From positions 1-64,000 of the forward strand of contig JAUCBJ010008653.1 of assembly GCA_032718475.1 (NCBI GenBank): 64,000 nt of DNA, written 5' to 3'. A program made the position numbers and the translations under genes. The notes beneath the pieces were generated by a model. It had not been told where the DNA came from and made no database searches. It saw nothing but the letters and a program-made list of their open reading frames with translations. This stretch comes from Nemertoderma westbladi. Taxonomy: Eukaryota > Xenacoelomorpha > Nemertodermatida > Nemertodermatidae. Of this stretch, positions 46,361 through 57,704 are shown piece by piece. The stretch's first letter is position 1; each line of letters starts with the position of its first letter.

Positions 46361-46585
46361 TCTAGTCACCGGACCGCTGCGGTTTACTCCCGTAGAACAG
46401 TAGAATTCCCGCAGCTTCCGACCCAATTCGACAACGAATTCGCTTCACACTTTCGCGTCACAGAGAACGTAATCCAGTGCGATACAAGTCTGCCCGACGT
46501 TCAACCATTTCCCCCAGGCGATCCCAGGATCCGGGCCGCCGCTAAACCCAGATCGCAATCCTCGTCGATTCGTCCAGTCGTCGAC
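46361..46585 (+). other. Candidate GC-rich exon with consensus donor
   Basis: A 75-codon open segment (SSHRTAAVYSRRTVEFPQL ... SSSIRPVVD) ends exactly at a strong donor, GAC/GTAAGT (46586). Its composition is far more GC-rich than the flanks. Alternative frames upstream (from 46241) are also open. I see no known domain. It could equally be part of a retroelement or a promoter-proximal non-coding exon. Confidence 0.25.
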
Positions 46586-46589
46586 GTAA

Positions 46590-47608
46590 GTCAGTAAGTG
46601 GGACTCTTCCCACCGCACTCCAAGGTGGGTGACCGGAGTGAGGCATGATGAACTTGGCAGTGGCCCGCATTACGATCTGACCGACCGCCGTATTCCCAGT
46701 GTCTGAGTGTAGTAAATACCCAAATAGAATCGTACTGACAAACAAGCAATTCCGTAGTATTCCCCCGTTAATCACCTCTTGAAGCAACTCGGCTGCTCGG
46801 GTCCAGATACATCGGACTGTCGGGAGCGTTTCAGACATCAGACAGTAATGGAGCGGCATTTGCGAATATTTCCAATGGTTTTATAATAAATAAGGGGATT
46901 CAACAGTTCAATGCTAAAACAAATGGATTATTCCTAACCCCACCCCAATACAGCAATATACCTAACAGTATATAGCTTAGGTACCACAGTCTGACTAGCT
47001 TTAAATATTAGAGTATGAAAATTATTATAGGACCCTCATGGAAACGAGGTATATACCTCATGAGGCTATCCTTACACCAGAACCTTTTATTTAAGTAAAT
47101 AAACATTTTATAAGTTGACTATCTACATAAATCAGTATTGGTGCTCCTAAATATCTAGTGTTATTAGGCCTACTTGTACTGTAGGCCTAATATCGTAACG
47201 TAATCTTTATAAATGTATTATTGTGAATTTTAAAAGGTTTAATTATGTGTAAAAAACAATCAATCAATCAAACCATAATCAGCACAGTCAGCCTACGCAT
47301 GGGTGGTACCTACGGTGCGCACTACAACGGCTGAACGGCAGTACAGCAATACGGTGTACCGTGCCAATGACTGAATGATTAGCGGTAACTACTGAACTAT
47401 CTAAACTATTATATTATTATTACCGGTACTAGGCTAATTAGGCCTAAACTATAATCACCGCAAGGGTTTCCGGGGCCATGTTTAGATTACATGATATGGC
47501 ATGTCTGCAGTGTATGGTACCGGCTGACCTGTATTACAGCCTGACAGTACCGGTACAAATGGTACATGCAGATTGGCAGACAGCCCCTATGTTTTGCAAA
47601 ATTTGTCA
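46590..47608. other. No recognisable gene
   Basis: GC-rich until about 46860, where an opposite-strand open frame shows no known motif. AT-rich afterwards, with TAGGCCTA and ACCGGTAC words. Confidence 0.4.
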
Positions 47609-47614
47609 GAAAAC

Positions 47615-48376
47615 TATGGCATACTTTTAGTATTAAAACCCCATTTTATTATTCACTCATATTTTTTTAAGGAAAATAATTATGTACTCTTATTTTTATA
47701 TGTGTAACTAATTTAATTGCATTATGTTCTCATTTTAAAATGAGTACACCTATAATTCGGGAAATTTTGCAATTTTGTACTCATATTTTTATAAGAGTCA
47801 CTAATTCAAAGAATTATGTTCTCATTTTAAAATGAGTACACCATTAATTCGGAACATCTTTCAATTTTGTACTCATATTTTTATAAGAGTCACTAATTCA
47901 AAGAATTATGTTCTCATTTTAAAATGAGTACACCATTAATTCGGAACATCTTTCAATTTTGTACTCATATTTTTATAAGAGTCACTAATTCAAAGAATTA
48001 TGTACTCATTTTAAAATGAGTACACCATTAATTCGGAACATGTTTCAATTTTGTACTCATATTTTTATAAGAGTCACTAATTCAAAGAATTATGTACGGT
48101 ACTCATTTTAAAATGAGTACACCATTAATTCGGAAAACCTTGCAATTTTGTACTCATATTTTACCCAATCGCGAATTTGCACCTCATCTTTTAATAATTG
48201 TCACCCATCTTTTAACCAATCACGAATTTGCGCCTCATCTTCGAATAATTGCCACCCATCTTTTAGCCAATCGCGAATTTGCGCCTCATCTTTGAAAATA
48301 TGTCACCCATCTTTTAACCAATCACGAATTTGCGCCTCATCTTCGAATAATTGCCACCCATCTTTTAGCCAATCAT
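47615..48376 (+). repeat. Left terminal inverted repeat, built of 92-bp and 51-bp tandem units
   Basis: After a unique ~100-bp end, five units of 92-97 bp begin with AATTTTGTACTCATATTTTT (47771, 47863, 47955, 48047, 48144). Each full unit contains the perfect palindrome CTCATTTTAAAATGAG. Four 51-bp units then follow, starting CGAATTTGCGCCTCATCTT at about 48172, 48223, 48274 and 48325. The 51-bp units are open in several frames only because 51 is a multiple of 3. Confidence 0.9.
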
Positions 48377-49674
48377 TGATAAGGCCTTTCTCCACTGTTG
48401 TAAAGAAGTATAAAGGGTGAATCGGACTACTGTTGAAATCATATGGTTTCTGTGATAGCATATGATAACGACGGTACATAAAGTTGCTGCACTGGCTATC
48501 GAGAGTTTAAGATTTACTAGTGGATGTGGGTGATTGGGTCTGTAAAAGTGGGCATAACATAAATGATTACTAGGCCTAAGTTGTATTGCCGTCATTAGTA
48601 TCTCCCAGCAAAGTCATAGCATGATAAGTCGCTGATAAATTGCTACTAATTTCGCCGGCTAATACCCTGCTAATTTCGCCGGATAAAAGCCGGCTTTTTG
48701 GTTCCAATGTTCTTAAAGGTTTCGAAGGGTGGATTTCGAAGAGAAATATCCATCGTTTAGTAGACTTTTAGCCTTCGATTAGTAGTTTACGAAGCATATT
48801 CGAAGGATAATTCGAAGACAAAAATGCTTCGTTTAGTAGACTATTCGCCTGCGATTAGAAGTTTATTTAGCATTTTTCGAAGGATGATTTCGAAGATAAA
48901 AATGCTTCGTTTAGTAGACTATTAGCCTTCAATTAGAAGTTTACGAAGCATTTTCGAAGGATAATTTCATACATTATTAGAAGCATTTTCGAAGCATAAA
49001 AAATACTATTTTTCGAAGAAAAAAAATGTAACTGAAACACAAGTCCAATCACTGGACCTGACTGTGGATGCTTTGGTGAAGAGGGAGGGGGTATTAGCCT
49101 ATACCTACTGTAGTAGCCTACCGTATCCTACCCTACACCCTACTTCCCTATCCTACAATACGTTATATACTTATTAATGGAAGCGGCTGAGTATATAGAG
49201 AAATATATAATCAATATATATTTGAGGGTATCTATGGAAACTTTAGGTGATAATCGAGAAATTCGAATATGTTAGTTTAAATTTAAATAATTTCCCACAT
49301 TTTCAGCCATATTAGATTATTCGTGTTGATGGATCTATGAAAATTAATTAAATTTAGATGCATTTAATTAATAATTATGCTTCTCTGATGACGAAAATAT
49401 GCATTATTTGCCTGATAATTTATCTTCGTTTTCGAAGACAATTATCAGCCATATATAAAGAATTGATAATATTTTACATAGTAATGGACCAAGCGGCTCG
49501 GCTGGTAAGGAAATGACCATATGCTGCGAATGCTCATCAGATTTACAAATTTGAAATTCCGGTTTCAAATTTCAGTTCCCAGTTACAGTACGAATTTAAA
49601 TTCCCAGATACGAATTGTTCACAGTAGTAATAAGTCTTTCTTCTGGAAAGTGAATCTGAACCCTCAGTTACGTT

Positions 49675-49821
49675 CTAGGGGGGCGTTCATAAAGTATGTC
49701 ACGCAAATTTTCCCGATTTTTGACCACCCCCCCCCCCCTCCCCACCCCCTGTCACAAAATGTCACGCAAGCTCGACCCCCCCCCCCCCCTAGTGCGTGAC
49801 ATACTTTATCGAACACCCCCT
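49675..49821. mobile_element. 147-bp MITE with 9-bp flanking duplication
   Basis: Inverted ends: left CTAGGGGGGCGTTCATAAAG, right (minus strand) AGGGGGTGTTCGATAAAGTA, both continuing TATGTCACGC. AGTTACGTT occurs on both sides (49666-49674, 49822-49830). Two C runs (12 and 14) lie inside. The MITE sits within the nested transposon, so it inserted later. Confidence 0.75.
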
Positions 49822-50295
49822 AGTTACGTTTTTATATCATGTTCTAGAACATGGTTTATTTATTAAATATAAAAATAGCCTTGCGCCGTGAGAAAAACAT
49901 TCAACATTCGAAAGCCCATATATACTGTATTTTCTAAATTTAAATTTTTTACATATTTGGAATCGTTGAATGGTCAGCTTTCCATCAGAACCAACAAATT
50001 AATATAAGGTTGAATAACTGAGATGGGACTGGTGATGATATCGCCGCCGGTGACACTTTTTTCAAATGCTTGTTGCTAAAGAATAAAAAGCAAAAATACA
50101 AATTATGTCTCAGTTACTACGGATGAGGGAGGTGAAACTACTGTAACTCTGTTTCATATCATGCTATTCATTAAAATTTGTATAAAAGTTAGGGAAGGGG
50201 GGGGGGGGGTATCATGTTTTTGAATTATGACACTACATTACAACATTATATTTAAAAGCATTCAATAATTATTTAATTCATTTTCTTAATCAAAG

Positions 50296-50366
50296 AGACC
50301 TTGGTGTAGTGGTTGCATTGAATTCACATCTCTTGGAGGTCGTGGGTTCAGTGTTCAGTCTGAAAT
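50296..50366 (+). other. tRNA-like block (SINE head or decayed tRNA)
   Basis: An A-box-like word TTGGTGTAGTGGTTGC (50301-50316) and a B-box-like word GTGGGTTCAGTGT (50342-50354) stand at tRNA-like spacing, with AGAC / GTCT at the outer ends. The cloverleaf is poor, so this is more likely the head of a tRNA-derived SINE than a working tRNA gene. No downstream body was defined. Confidence 0.4.
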
Positions 50367-52238
50367 CTAACAGTGTACTGCAGTATATGTATTCCAACGA
50401 AAAAATACGGTACGGGTCAGCAGGTACGGAACTTCCAACTGCGCTGCGATATGTTGTACTGTTAGTTACATGTGTACATGTGCTGATGTGCGACGTGCTG
50501 ATTGTACAGGCTGACCGGGGTGCATGATAGCAAGAAAATATCTGAATATTAAAATGTTAAATACTGTATTAAAATTTGTATATTAAAAAAAAGATTAAAA
50601 ATAATTATTAATTAAGAATAAATTTTATACAGTATAGAGCAGTAGAGTAAATAGTTTCTGTATCGTTATACTGTAGTATAAAAGGTACATTTTTTAAAAC
50701 TTTCACTTTCGGATATAGTACACGTATTAATACTGAAAAAATATGTGCTTTGTTTGTCCCCAGGATTTCCCTGACTGCCTGAAAGACATACTGTAGTCAG
50801 ATACTGTAGTCTCGTTTTTACAGGTGTCTGACATTCTGACAGTGACATACTGTAGGACAGTATGGACATCGCCTTTACCCCTAGCTCTGCCATACACTCA
50901 GACCTGCAGACTCTGGATACATGGATTACTGCACCTTTAAGGACAGACACAGCATCACACAGTAATTAATGGATATATTTCATAAAACAATATGAATGGC
51001 ACTGGACATAATATAGATCAATTTTCTTTGCTTCAGATGATATATTATTATATAATCGACAATTCTAAAGAAATGATATGATAACTTTGTACTAATTTAC
51101 TGCTAAATATGGTCCCCAGATAAAAAACGGATTATTAGGAGGCATAACTACAGTATATAATTATTATTTTACTCTCAGTATTTGCCGGATAAAATATAAC
51201 ATACAGTAACTATGCATAACTAAACAAAACTAAGCTAAATGATCCAACCTTTGAAAAGTCTACAAATTTATCCTTCGTTTTGAAGGTAAGTTATCCTTCG
51301 AATAGTAGCATAAATTATCATTCTAAACGCAGGATAAAAACTATAATTCATCCACCCTTCGAAAAGTCTACAAATTTAGCCTTCATTTAGAAGGATAATT
51401 TATCCTTCGAATAGCAGCATAAATTATCCTTCTAAACGAAGGATAAAAATTATCAATTCATCCACCCTTCGAAAAGTCTACAAATTTATCCTTCGTTTAG
51501 AAGGATAATTTATCCGGCGAATAGTAGGCATATTTATCCTTCTAGTTGCCGGCTAAAAACTAGCTAAATCTTCAGAACCTTCGAATAGTCTTCGAATTTA
51601 TCCTTCGTTTAGAAGGATAATTTATCCTACGAATTGTAAACTGAATTATCAGACAATTTAGACGGCGAAAATGCTGATAATTTCGAAGAAAATTCATTTC
51701 GATCAAATTAGTAGCATATTAGTAGCAATTTCGAAGGATGTGACTTTGCTGGGCTTAGTCACTATTATTTACTTAATGTAGTTAGTGTTTCTAAGTTTCC
51801 AAAATTTTAATTGAGAAAAATACATTACTATATTGTAATTACTATATTGTAATTACTCATATTGTATTATTATTACTATCATATTTTTTCAATAAAGATA
51901 AGTACAGATATAGCGGAGTCAAGATACAGGAAAGTAGAGTTTAGTTAAGTGTAATCTACAAAACATTATTAAATACAATGTTAATACAAGTAAGTTGTAT
52001 CTAAGAAGCAAAACATTAAACCGGTAATATTTCTCACCAGTTGTTACACGAGCTTAGTTGCATTCGCACATTTTCAGAAGTGAACATAGAGTTACAATTA
52101 ATAGAAACTAATTTTTTATCCTATTTTGGAACTAATTCTGACATTAGGCCATGTAATCTGGTACTGATAAACTGTACAGTGTAGACTATACATAACATTT
52201 GTGTAGCTTAGAGCTTATCATAATTCGTTGTGTTTGGG

Positions 52239-53580
52239 ATGGACCAAGAACAGCGTCGCTGCTGTAATTTACTTTATGGCGATGATAATATTTATTGCAC
52301 AAGATGTGGACACCGTTTACAACAGTTGTCAGTGCCTCAACATCCTGTAGTTGATCTTACAACAACGACGACGTCTACGAGTAATCAGAATTGGTCGTTA
52401 GTTAACCCTAATGGTAGTGGACCTGGACAGTTACAATTTCCAAACACTCAAAACATTAACAAGCCAAGGCGCCCAGCAGAGCTTATAGAGGAATTGAATG
52501 CTACATTTGCTCCTTATGGTAGTGGAAGATCTACAGGATTGTCAGGACATATCAGTCGTCGGTCATCGAGTTCGAGTGGTAATCGAAGGACATTACCGAC
52601 AGTGTCAACTAGTGGTAGTCGATCAAGTGGTAGGCCGCGTTCCTCCTCTGTAACGAAGTCAGTCATTGTTATCAAAACAGAAGACGGCGATACTCGAGTT
52701 TGTAAAGATACCATTATTAAACAATGCATGGTAACATATACTGACAATTCCACTCAAGAAGAAGTGCAGTCAATAATTATGAATTCATTATTAGCACCAC
52801 CGTCATGCAATTCTGACTTTGAGTTTATTAAAGTTTTCAATAAATCAATTCTACCCCTATCTGTGTCTGATAACTTTATATTTAATGGCCAGACACTTAA
52901 ATCGATTTATCCTAGAGATAAACCAATATATGTTCGGATTGAAAATAGAAGCAGCAATGAGTCCACTGTTATAGTCCCAACTACGATTTCCGAGAATGAT
53001 ACATTACCAACAACATTTTTGCAGGGGCAGGCAACCGTTGCAGAACATATCCCAATAACTTCCCCGCAAGTCATTAATAGAGAAGCCATACAAATATATT
53101 ATGAATCCATGTTAGTGGACGACTCTTCCGATGATGAATGTAATGAGAGAGACATGAATATAGCTCCATCCGGCAATATGGAAGGCATTATTGATGATGC
53201 ACGCAATTGGAAATTAAGAAAGGAAGACTTGGCTGTTTTGAAGAATTTGCAGCATTACTATGAGTACGACGACACAATGCCAGGATACATAGATGTCGAT
53301 CTTCTGCAAAAGATATTAATCCGCAGGAGAAAACTAATGGATGATGTAATAGAAAAGGTGCATAATCTTAACCCTGGAGAGGGTATTGTGGTAACATTTT
53401 CATGAGAGTCCGGTTGCGACCAAGGTGGCCTACGTCGTGATATGTTTGGAACATTTATTAATGCTTTAAGTAATTCCGCTCTGTTTTCGAATATTGATGG
53501 ATTAATAATACCCTCCGTAGCTGATATATCTAAGGATCTAATGGATATCCACAACCAATCATCCCCCTTAATAATTTAAG
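52239..53580 (+). pseudogene. Zinc-ribbon/HECT-like protein of the long-TIR element (in-frame TGA, truncated)
   Basis: ATG at 52239 starts DQEQRRCCNLLYGDDNIYC followed by TRCGHRL, a zinc-ribbon-like CC...CxxC. A Ser/Thr-rich linker follows (about residues 85-150), then a beta-rich region (KSVIVIKTEDGDTRVCKD ... KPIYVRIEN) with ubiquitin-like or substrate-binding appearance. From codon ~350 it reads PGEGIVVTFS, then a TGA (53403-53405), then ESGCDQGGLRRDMFGTF: the start of a HECT N-lobe, where Gly-Glu-xx-D-x-GG-xR-E/D-F is expected. One base change (GGA to TGA) would explain the stop. HECT domains pass ubiquitin to substrates, but the catalytic Cys lobe is absent because the frame ends at 53580. 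Similar HECT-like proteins are repeated in fish and invertebrate genomes. The role in a transposon is unknown. Confidence 0.6.
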
Positions 53581-54066
53581 TTAATTGAAATTGACATATT
53601 AATTTATTAACTTTACTTTTTTAATTTAATATCAAGATGAAGGCTCCTTACGTTTTAGGCCCGTGTGTTCCTATTAATTGTACTTTATGCTTATCCAATC
53701 TTCGCCCAATAATTACCAATTATTGGAAAGGAACAGGTTATAGTGGGATGCATTTCTAACCAAAACAATAAACGTGAGTCAATAGCACAGGTTAAACTTC
53801 CATAATCAATTTTGATTGATAATCATCAATCATCAATTAAAAGTATTAGTTAAATAGGGAACAGTTCCGTATGTGCCAACATTTTCGTTGTTTTTTTTTC
53901 AACAAATTTTCATGCTTTTTTAAGGGAGAAGTTTGCCGCGTCCCTCTTACTTACATTTATACCCGTCCGTCCCATGAGGTAATAACAGAAAATTGGTTGC
54001 GAAATAGCTGGAAATAATATAAAATTATTATAAACTAAAAATCGATACAAAAAATAACTAGTATCG

Positions 54067-55864
54067 TTATTCTTTATAATTAAATACAAATTGCTTGCAA
54101 TATAAATAGCAGTCAACACCGTATTTATTATCGGAATTATCAGACCCAAATCGGTGATTGATTTCACTGAGTAACTGTCTTTCAGATTCTTCGGATATAG
54201 GACGTTCAATATTGGTAACATCAACAACTGTCTCTTGATCCTCAACAATCGGACCTGACCAATCTACTCCGTAATTATCTAGGTTTATATTGTTCATCTC
54301 ATCTGGTACGTTGTCGATGTCACATGTCGATGTTAATCGGCTATTGATGAAAATCTTCTGGGGGGTCCAGTAGCGTTCCGTGCGTAACCCATGTGCATTC
54401 CAACCAATTACAAATCTTTCTAGAGCCGCGTTTATTTGTTTCTTGTAAGTAATATGCAAACAATATATATCATCGACAGAGGAGGGATCTAAATGGGAGT
54501 TGTCTTCTAGCCAAAAAAACAGCTCATAATAAACAATAACAACAGTACGGAATACATCTCTCCATAAGCGTTCTATCCTTTGATTGTGAGTACTTTTACC
54601 TGCAATAAAGCTTCCTCGTTTTGTGCCTCGATGACTTATCATATATTCGGCGACCAGTCAGTCTATTTTCCCCTCCCTTATCTCCTCTCACCCTTGAAGG
54701 GAGGCCGTATTTCCTAACTGCTTCCTCGAACAATGGCAAAACAGTTGCAGCACAGTTGTTACCCGATGCATAAAGGTATGTAATCAGACGGGAAAATCCA
54801 TCAACCCCACCTAGTACAGTCGAATTAGCGAAAACATTCAATTGTAAACAATCATGAAATTTCGGTTTCCATCAACATTGAAATTTTAAAATTCCATCAA
54901 CATTTAATATTCTAGAATATATATAATATCATAACAGGGCCTATATTACCTATTTTGCTATTTCACTTCAGCTTTAGTTATCGATCCGAGATATTAATGT
55001 ATTTTTTTAAAGTGGCTTTCAACAACAAAAAAACTACAAAAGTCGTGGCTAAAATAACATTTTTTGTTTTTTTTCGCTTTTTCGAAAGTACTAACCATGT
55101 ATTACGAAGTTCCACCTTATAAGGCTATGATGGCCATCGATGTGCCATAAAGAATTGGCACCCTTTACATTATATCGTCGTCGGACCACAAGCGCTCGCC
55201 ACCTTGCTGCTGATAAAATGGGGTTGATTTCCCTTAAGACACGATGAACATGTCGAAGCGCGATGAACATATTTTGACTTCGTAGCATGGCATACACGAA
55301 TCTACATCCCGCATAAGGGAATTGTTGATGAATTTCACCAATAACCTCTTTAATTTGGTTTTCATTCTCTAACGTATTGCGATACAAGTTTCGAACTCCC
55401 AAACCAAATTGACGAACTCGGTCCATAATAGTTGATAGACTCACTCCGAATATCGCAGCAATCTGAGTCCAGTTAAATCCCGCCTCTTTGAGGTATTCAA
55501 GTTGAGACTTAGTAACGTTGTATCTTGGTCTCCCCGTATTATCAGGTCCCGGACCATTATGTGTGAGAACATGATTAAACAAAGAAGTACAATCAGGACT
55601 GACCCTTATGTACAAGTTGGCGATACGAACTTGTAGGTATTGAACATATGTCAGATACTCAACAATTGCTGAATCATGAGCTGTCAAATTATTAGATTCC
55701 TTTATCATAGTTAAGCAATTACATATATTGGTGAGTTTAGCTAATAGGTACTCCTTGAATTCGTCATTAATTAATTGAGGTGAGTAATCAGGTTTTAAAA
55801 CACGTTCGCATTCGGTTATGATATGTTCCAAATGGTTGACAAATATACTTGCCGGAGTTTCCAT
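54067..55864 (-). CDS. DDE integrase with HTH, one intron, of the long-TIR element (one frameshift)
   Basis: ATG is at 55864 ([12 protein letters not shown]). An alpha-helical N-terminus is followed by [20 protein letters not shown] and [20 protein letters not shown], a helix-turn-helix. The rve core then has [13 protein letters not shown] with the first Asp. A 285-bp intron (donor CATG/GTTAGT, acceptor TGTACTAG; 55095-54811) falls exactly where the protein continues [13 protein letters not shown]. The second Asp is in [10 protein letters not shown] small frameshift near 54660-54670 precedes [27 protein letters not shown] with the final Glu about 35 residues after the second Asp. The tail extends to 54067. 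Integrases of this class cut and join element ends. The intron and the HTH fusion distinguish it from retroviral integrase genes. Confidence 0.75.
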
Positions 55865-56023
55865 GATAAACAATAAAAACTAAACTACTATAAAGTGGCA
55901 ATGATGAAATCAAATTTACAATATAAAAACAACAATTTAAATAACCTTAATAATAATAAAATAGCAAAATAATAATCATAACAAATATTAAAAGGGTTTT
56001 TTAAATACATAAAAATTATGTCA

Positions 56024-56638
56024 TTCGTGATTGGCTAAAACATGGGTGACATATTTTCAAAGATGAGGCGCAAATTCGCGATTGGCTAAAAGATGGGTGG
56101 CAATTATTCGAAGATGAGGCGCAAATTCGTGATTGGTTAAAAGATGGGTGACAATTATTAAAAGATGAGGCGCAAATTCGCGATTGGCTAAAATATGAGT
56201 ACAAAATTGCAAGGTTTTCCGAATTAATGGTGTATTCATTTTAAAATGAGAACATAATTCTTTGAATTAGTGACTCTTATAAAAATATGAGTACAAAATT
56301 AAAGGATTTTCCGAATTAATGGTGTACTCATTTTAAAATGAGAACATAATACACTGAATTAGTGACTCTTATAAAAATATGAGTACAAAATTAAAGGATT
56401 TTCCGAATTAATGGTGTACTCATTTTAAAATGAGAACATAATTCTTTGAATTAGTGACTCTTATAAAAATATGAGTACAAAATTGCAAAATTTTCCGAAT
56501 TAATGGTGTACTCATTTTAAAATGAGAACATAACTCTTTGAATTAGAGACTCTTATAAAAATATGAGTACAAAATTATTTTCCTTAAAAAATATGAGTAA
56601 ATAATAAAATGGGGTTTTAATACTAAAAGTATGCCATA
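56024..56638 (-). repeat. Right terminal inverted repeat
   Basis: This is the reverse complement of the left repeat, with one fewer 92-bp unit (starts at about 56210, 56303, 56394 and 56485 read on the plus strand) and three to four 51-bp units. Similarity stops at about 56024, where CATTCGTGATTGG gives way to AT-rich sequence. Unit sequences match the left arm closely, with a few substitutions (ATACACTGAATTAG, AACTCTTTG). Confidence 0.9.
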
Positions 56639-56644
56639 GAAAAC

Positions 56645-57704
56645 CAGCTGATTTATCCTACAGTAATAATAATTTAACGCATGTTAATTTTGGATAAATA
56701 AATATATTATAACTACAATAACAGTTACACTGATACTGCACGAAGGCCCCACGCAAATTCTACTTGGAAAATTTTCAAACTTTTGCCAAACAACATGTGT
56801 ACCAAGTTTGGATAGATTTCATCAAGGATTGGCCGAGTTATTAACGTTTAAAATAAAATACTGAAAAAAAACGCGACAGAACGACAGAACGACAGGTTGA
56901 TTAATGGTACCACTACGCTAAGGCTCTCTCACTTCGTGGCTCGCCCCACATGTAGGAATAACGTTATTGTAAACGGGTTGGAAAATTATCTGGATGTAAA
57001 GGTGCTTCCTTATTTGTGCTTCAGTTTAGTGTCACTGTCATTTGTTTGACAAAGTGTTGGTACCGACCGTTTTGGTCTTTGGTACAACGTCAAACGTGGT
57101 CAGGCTATCCATTGTTATTAATTATTACATTGTGGTAGGCTTTACTGATCAACTTTATAGACTAACAATTATTGTCTGTCTATATGTACTTACGGTATAT
57201 GCATTTAGGCTTTCAGTTTGTATCTGCCTTACTGCCTGTGCCTATCTGTATCTGTATACCGTATGTTATTGTTGTAGGCTGGTTGTAGAAGTTAAACAAT
57301 TAATCAGTCTTTTACAGGACACGGCGGCGTAGTGTATCTTAATAGTTTTAAGATACTTGCTTCCTTACGTTCTTGTTAAGTCAGTTGGGTTTATATTTTT
57401 GTATATCTGTATTATGTACATTTGGTTACACGACATTTACTATAGTAACCCACTAACCACTCCACGGCATAGTGATTGTTTCGCCAGTACAATTGCAGCA
57501 ATTTAAGTTTTATATACTGTATGATACATTTATAGCTGATGTTATCATAGGACGTCATGAACCCTATGCTTACTTTATTCAGCTGGTGAATGTCATACTG
57601 TATTTTTGCTTCAATTTTGCACTGTTGCAGCAGTCATCTATCGTGTCGTACTATCACTCGCAGCAACAACTTCACACTGTATATCACGGGATGTTTACGT
57701 AAAG
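56645..57704. other. No recognisable gene
   Basis: A stretch GTGGCTCGCCCCACAT at about 56937 is shared with 24029-24044, so a dispersed repeat probably ends here. An open frame at 57042-57332 is hydrophobic and pyrimidine-rich and shows no known motif. Confidence 0.4.

Larger units (their letters stand above)
48604..51753. mobile_element. Nested transposon with CCCAGCAAAGTCA ends
   Basis: The left end CCCAGCAAAGTCA (48604) matches the reverse complement of the right end TGACTTTGCTGGG (51741-51753). Inside each end, a few hundred bases carry many diverged copies of TTCGAAGGATAATTT / AAATTATCCTTCTAAACGAA and TTAGTAGACTA-type words in opposite orientation, as in subterminal repeats. The core has no transposase frame. 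Flanking bases do not give a clear duplication (CT at most). It contains a 147-bp MITE and a tRNA-like block. Confidence 0.6.
47615..56638. mobile_element. Long-TIR integrase/HECT transposon, 9,024 bp, 6-bp duplication
   Basis: The ends are TATGGCATACTTTTAGTATT and its reverse complement, flanked by GAAAAC on both sides (47609-47614 and 56639-56644). Inverted repeats extend 762 bp on the left and about 615 bp on the right. Between them lie a HECT-like gene (+) and a DDE integrase (-), tail to tail, and a later 3.15-kb insertion (48604-51753). Without the insertion the element is about 5.9 kb. A 6-bp duplication, long TIRs and an integrase recall Polinton/Maverick elements, but there is no DNA polymerase, ATPase, protease or capsid gene. 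I know of no named superfamily with this gene pair and these ends. Both genes carry lesions, so this copy is probably inactive. Confidence 0.8.

Noticed and set aside
47771-48376. CRISPR-like regular repeats
   Set aside because: The units are directly adjacent tandem repeats with no unique spacers, in an animal genome.
48092-48420. Open frames of NREFAPHL / SQSRICASS type repeats, also at 56016-56239 on the minus strand
   Set aside because: They are translations of the 51-bp units in the terminal inverted repeats.
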